22,256 nt of DNA. Origin: a virus. The stretch's first letter is position 1; every line of letters starts with the position of its first letter. The stretch is taken from IMG/VR virus record IMGVR_UViG_3300010354_007429, positions 1 through 22,256 of that record; one strand, given 5' to 3'. The position numbers were made by a program, and so were the translations under genes. The notes beneath the pieces were generated by a model. The model had not been told where the DNA came from. It was given only the letters and a program-made list of their open reading frames with translations, and ran no database searches. Positions 20,260-22,256 of the stretch are shown here, one piece after another.

Positions 20260-22256
20260 TGAGTAAAACAGTACAATGGAAAAGAGGTAATACCACAGTT
20301 AATTCTACTTATGTGGGGGCACAGGGTGAAATTACCGTTGACACTACAGATTGGAGTTTGTATGTTCATGATGGTGTTACCCCAGGCGGATATAAAATTA
20401 GCCATGATATCGATTCTAATGTCAATATTGGCAATTTAAATATTGTAAATCAAACTATATCAGGGTCTCAAGCTGATCAAGATATCGTATTAGATCCACT
20501 AGGTACTGGTAAAGTAAGTGTTGGTGGTAATGTTTCTGCAACTTATTTCTTAGGCAATGGTGCTTTACTCACCGGAATTATAGATTCTGTAGGCGCAACT
20601 GGTGCTACAGGTGCAACTGGGGTAACAGGCAGTACAGGGGCTACAGGTTTTAATGGGGCTACAGGGGCTACAGGACTAGATGGCGCAACTGGTGCTACAG
20701 GATTTAATGGTGCAACTGGTGCAACTGGAATAGGAACCAATTATAGTAATGCAAATGTTGTAGCCTACGGACAAGTTGGATGGGATGGTAATATATTACC
20801 CGCAGCAAATGCAACCTATAGTTTAGGCGGACCAAATTTACAATGGGCTAATTTATGGGTAGCAAATAATACAATTTATTTTGGTAATATTGCAGTGGGG
20901 TTAGATGGCAATAATATATTAACAGTTAATAGCCAACCAGTTTTAACCAACAATGCAGAAACTTCTATCAATCTTGCTGCCAATTTTACAGCAGGAAATA
21001 TAAATGCCTATAACATAGTGGCAGATTATCAAATTACATCAGGACAGATAGTATCTGGCAACATAATGCCAAGTGCAAATGCAACCTATAGTTTAGGATC
21101 ACAAGATTTACAATGGGCTAATTTATGGGTAGCAAATAATACAATTTACTTTGGCAATGTTCCAGTTGGATTAAATGCTAATAATGTATTAACTGTAAAT
21201 AATGAACAAGTTTTAGTGAATAATGCTGAGTCTCCTATTAGTTTAGCAGCGAACTTTACAGCGGGCAATGTAGATGCCTATCAAATAGTAGCAGATTTTA
21301 AAGTAACTGCTCAAAATTATGTTGTAATAAATGCCATAGAAGCAGATATTAGTAGTAGTCCAGCACCATACATAAGTGGTTTTAGCTCTATATCTACTAC
21401 TGCTAATGGTAATATAACTGCAGATGGTAATTTAATAGCAAATGCAAATGTACATGGTGATTATTTCCATAGTAATGGAGCAAATATAGGTTATCTTACA
21501 TTAGATGAAGATACTATTAAAGGTACTAATGATTACCAATATACATTTGCCACAGATGGTTATTTTTCTGGTTCTACTAATTCAGAAAGTACAAATTATT
21601 TTTTCGTAACCAGTAATGTAACTAATCAAATGATTGCTGTAGGTTGGACAGTTGTAGGTACTAATTGTGACACCACAGTGGATGGTACCTTATATCCTGT
21701 ACCTGGATATCCTGGAGTAATACAAGTTAATCTCGCAACTCCAGCAAGTAGTACAATAGGTTTTTATCCTGTTGTAGTTTCAAGTCCAGATAGATTACAG
21801 GTAGAAATTCAACCTGATCCTACAAATAATGACAAGTATACATTTACTAGCGGAAACTTAACTGTACCAAGCGGCATAATTGTAACTACAGGAATTAACG
21901 GTGCAGACACCAGTCCAGCACCTTACATAAATGGATTTAGTACAGCAGAGTTTTCCGGTAATGTAACAGCAGCATATTTTATAGGTAATGGCTCACAACT
22001 TACAGGTATCTCTGCGGGCAGTAATTATACTGATAGTAATGTTATTTCATTGATGGCTTCTTTTGGTTCAAATACAATTACAACAACAGGAAATATAACT
22101 GGTGCGAACATTATTGCAACAGCTAATCTGCTAATTAACGGTTACGGTAAATTTGCAGGAACTTTTGATGAATCTATCGGTTCTAATCAAGGCGTGGTAC
22201 TAGGATATGCAGGAGGAACTCCTAGAATTTTATTTGGTACAGGAAATACGCAACAA
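20259..22256 (+). CDS. Tail fibre protein with Mtd-like N-terminus and collagen-like repeats (3' partial)
   Basis: ATG 20259 shares a base with the previous TAA. The frame stays open for 666 codons to the window end. The N-terminus ([11 protein letters not shown], then [20 protein letters not shown]) resembles the major-tropism-determinant N-terminal domain, which anchors tail fibres to the baseplate. Residues 112-159 are collagen-like Gly-X-Y repeats. A 75-residue unit occurs twice (residues 183-257 and 273-347), with [17 protein letters not shown] as its core. Later come SPAPYI and [12 protein letters not shown] motifs common in marine phage fibres. Host recognition is the expected role. 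The C-terminal tip, and so the receptor-binding part, lies beyond the window. Confidence 0.88.
   Translation, partial: MSKTVQWKRGNTTVNSTYVGAQGEITVDTTDWSLYVHDGVTPGGYKISHDIDSNVNIGNLNIVNQTISGSQADQDIVLDPLGTGKVSVGGNVSATYFLGNGALLTGIIDSVGATGATGATGVTGSTGATGFNGATGATGLDGATGATGFNGATGATGIGTNYSNANVVAYGQVGWDGNILPAANATYSLGGPNLQWANLWVANNTIYFGNIAVGLDGNNILTVNSQPVLTNNAETSINLAANFTAGNINAYNIVADYQITSGQIVSGNIMPSANATYSLGSQDLQWANLWVANNTIYFGNVPVGLNANNVLTVNNEQVLVNNAESPISLAANFTAGNVDAYQIVADFKVTAQNYVVINAIEADISSSPAPYISGFSSISTTANGNITADGNLIANANVHGDYFHSNGANIGYLTLDEDTIKGTNDYQYTFATDGYFSGSTNSESTNYFFVTSNVTNQMIAVGWTVVGTNCDTTVDGTLYPVPGYPGVIQVNLATPASSTIGFYPVVVSSPDRLQVEIQPDPTNNDKYTFTSGNLTVPSGIIVTTGINGADTSPAPYINGFSTAEFSGNVTAAYFIGNGSQLTGISAGSNYTDSNVISLMASFGSNTITTTGNITGANIIATANLLINGYGKFAGTFDESIGSNQGVVLGYAGGTPRILFGTGNTQQ
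20592..20735 (+). repeat. Collagen-like Gly-X-Y repeat tract
   Basis: Sixteen Gly-X-Y triplets, mostly Gly-Ala-Thr, encoded by a near-repeat of GGT/GGC/GGG-GCA/GCT-ACT/ACA codons, with GFN and GLD interruptions. Collagen-like tracts in phage fibres promote trimer formation and can change length by recombination. Confidence 0.9.
20805..21299 (+). repeat. Duplicated 225-bp fibre module
   Basis: Unit 1 spans 20805-21029 and unit 2 spans 21075-21299, offset by exactly 270 bases (90 codons). Both begin ANATYSLG, contain [17 protein letters not shown] and end with AxxIVAD. The copies are similar but not identical at both DNA and protein levels, so the duplication is not very recent. Confidence 0.85.

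Noticed and set aside
20543-20740. Minus-strand open frame rich in Pro-Val-Ala
   Set aside because: It is the antisense of the collagen-like GGx-GCx-ACx repeat; periodic codons on one strand create a stop-free frame on the other. The plus-strand fibre frame explains the region.
1-22256. tRNA genes, CRISPR arrays, insertion sequences
   Set aside because: No T-loop-like GGTTCGAATCC with a cloverleaf, no regularly spaced direct repeats outside the fibre and promoter cassettes, and no transposase-like frame were seen.

Overview
The window reads as part of the genome of an AT-rich, T4-like tailed phage, probably from an uncultivated marine lineage. The evidence is a UvsW-type helicase, likely clamp-loader (gp62-like) and helicase-loader (gp59-like) proteins, and several small hypothetical families of the kind I know from marine T4-like phages. 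A collagen-containing tail fibre, tightly packed genes with ATGA or TAATG overlaps, and the lack of tRNA, rRNA or IS elements fit this. The enzymes for surface sugars point to a Gram-negative host, but the sequence does not name it.

Layout. (1) 1-5106, plus strand: a surface-sugar block with a partial RmlB-like 4,6-dehydratase, a zinc-knuckle methyltransferase, an RfbH-type iron-sulfur 3-dehydratase, a glycosyltransferase-like protein, an FkbM methyltransferase and an NAD-dependent epimerase. (2) 5115-7097: an unknown protein, a 53-codon gene with a strong ribosome binding site, and a radical SAM protein with an extra cysteine cluster. (3) 7094-11996: an early-type block of small genes and an AAA+ ATPase. 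Most are driven by near-consensus sigma70 promoters with 17-bp spacers, and several of these are almost identical 59-bp promoter-leader cassettes. The block closes with a strong intrinsic terminator. (4) 12001-16500: a replication and recombination block (a UvsW neighbour, UvsW, two unknowns, gp62-like, gp59-like). (5) 16500-18757: a compact ADP-heptose block (cupin, HldD-like epimerase, HldE-type adenylyltransferase and HldE-type kinase as separate overlapping genes). (6) 18750-19331: a 193-residue protein that keeps the catalytic aspartate motifs of bacterial replicative DNA polymerase (DnaE, family C) at about one sixth of the usual length. (7) 19311-19685, minus strand: a conserved-looking small protein. 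(8) 19738-22256: virion structural genes, ending in a long tail-fibre gene that runs off the window.

How the parts may work together. The two sugar blocks could alter host or virion glycans during infection, with heptose and 3,6-dideoxyhexose chemistry as the most specific hints. The early block is built for immediate expression by host RNA polymerase. The replication block supports T4-style recombination-dependent replication. The most unusual items are the miniature DnaE-like protein, the promoter cassettes with an inverted repeat centred on the -10 box, and the split, reordered HldE pair.

Six gene starts were placed downstream of the longest open frame. Three genes shorter than 60 codons and the open-ended tail fibre were read directly from the sequence. 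No gene-free stretch exceeds 100 bases.
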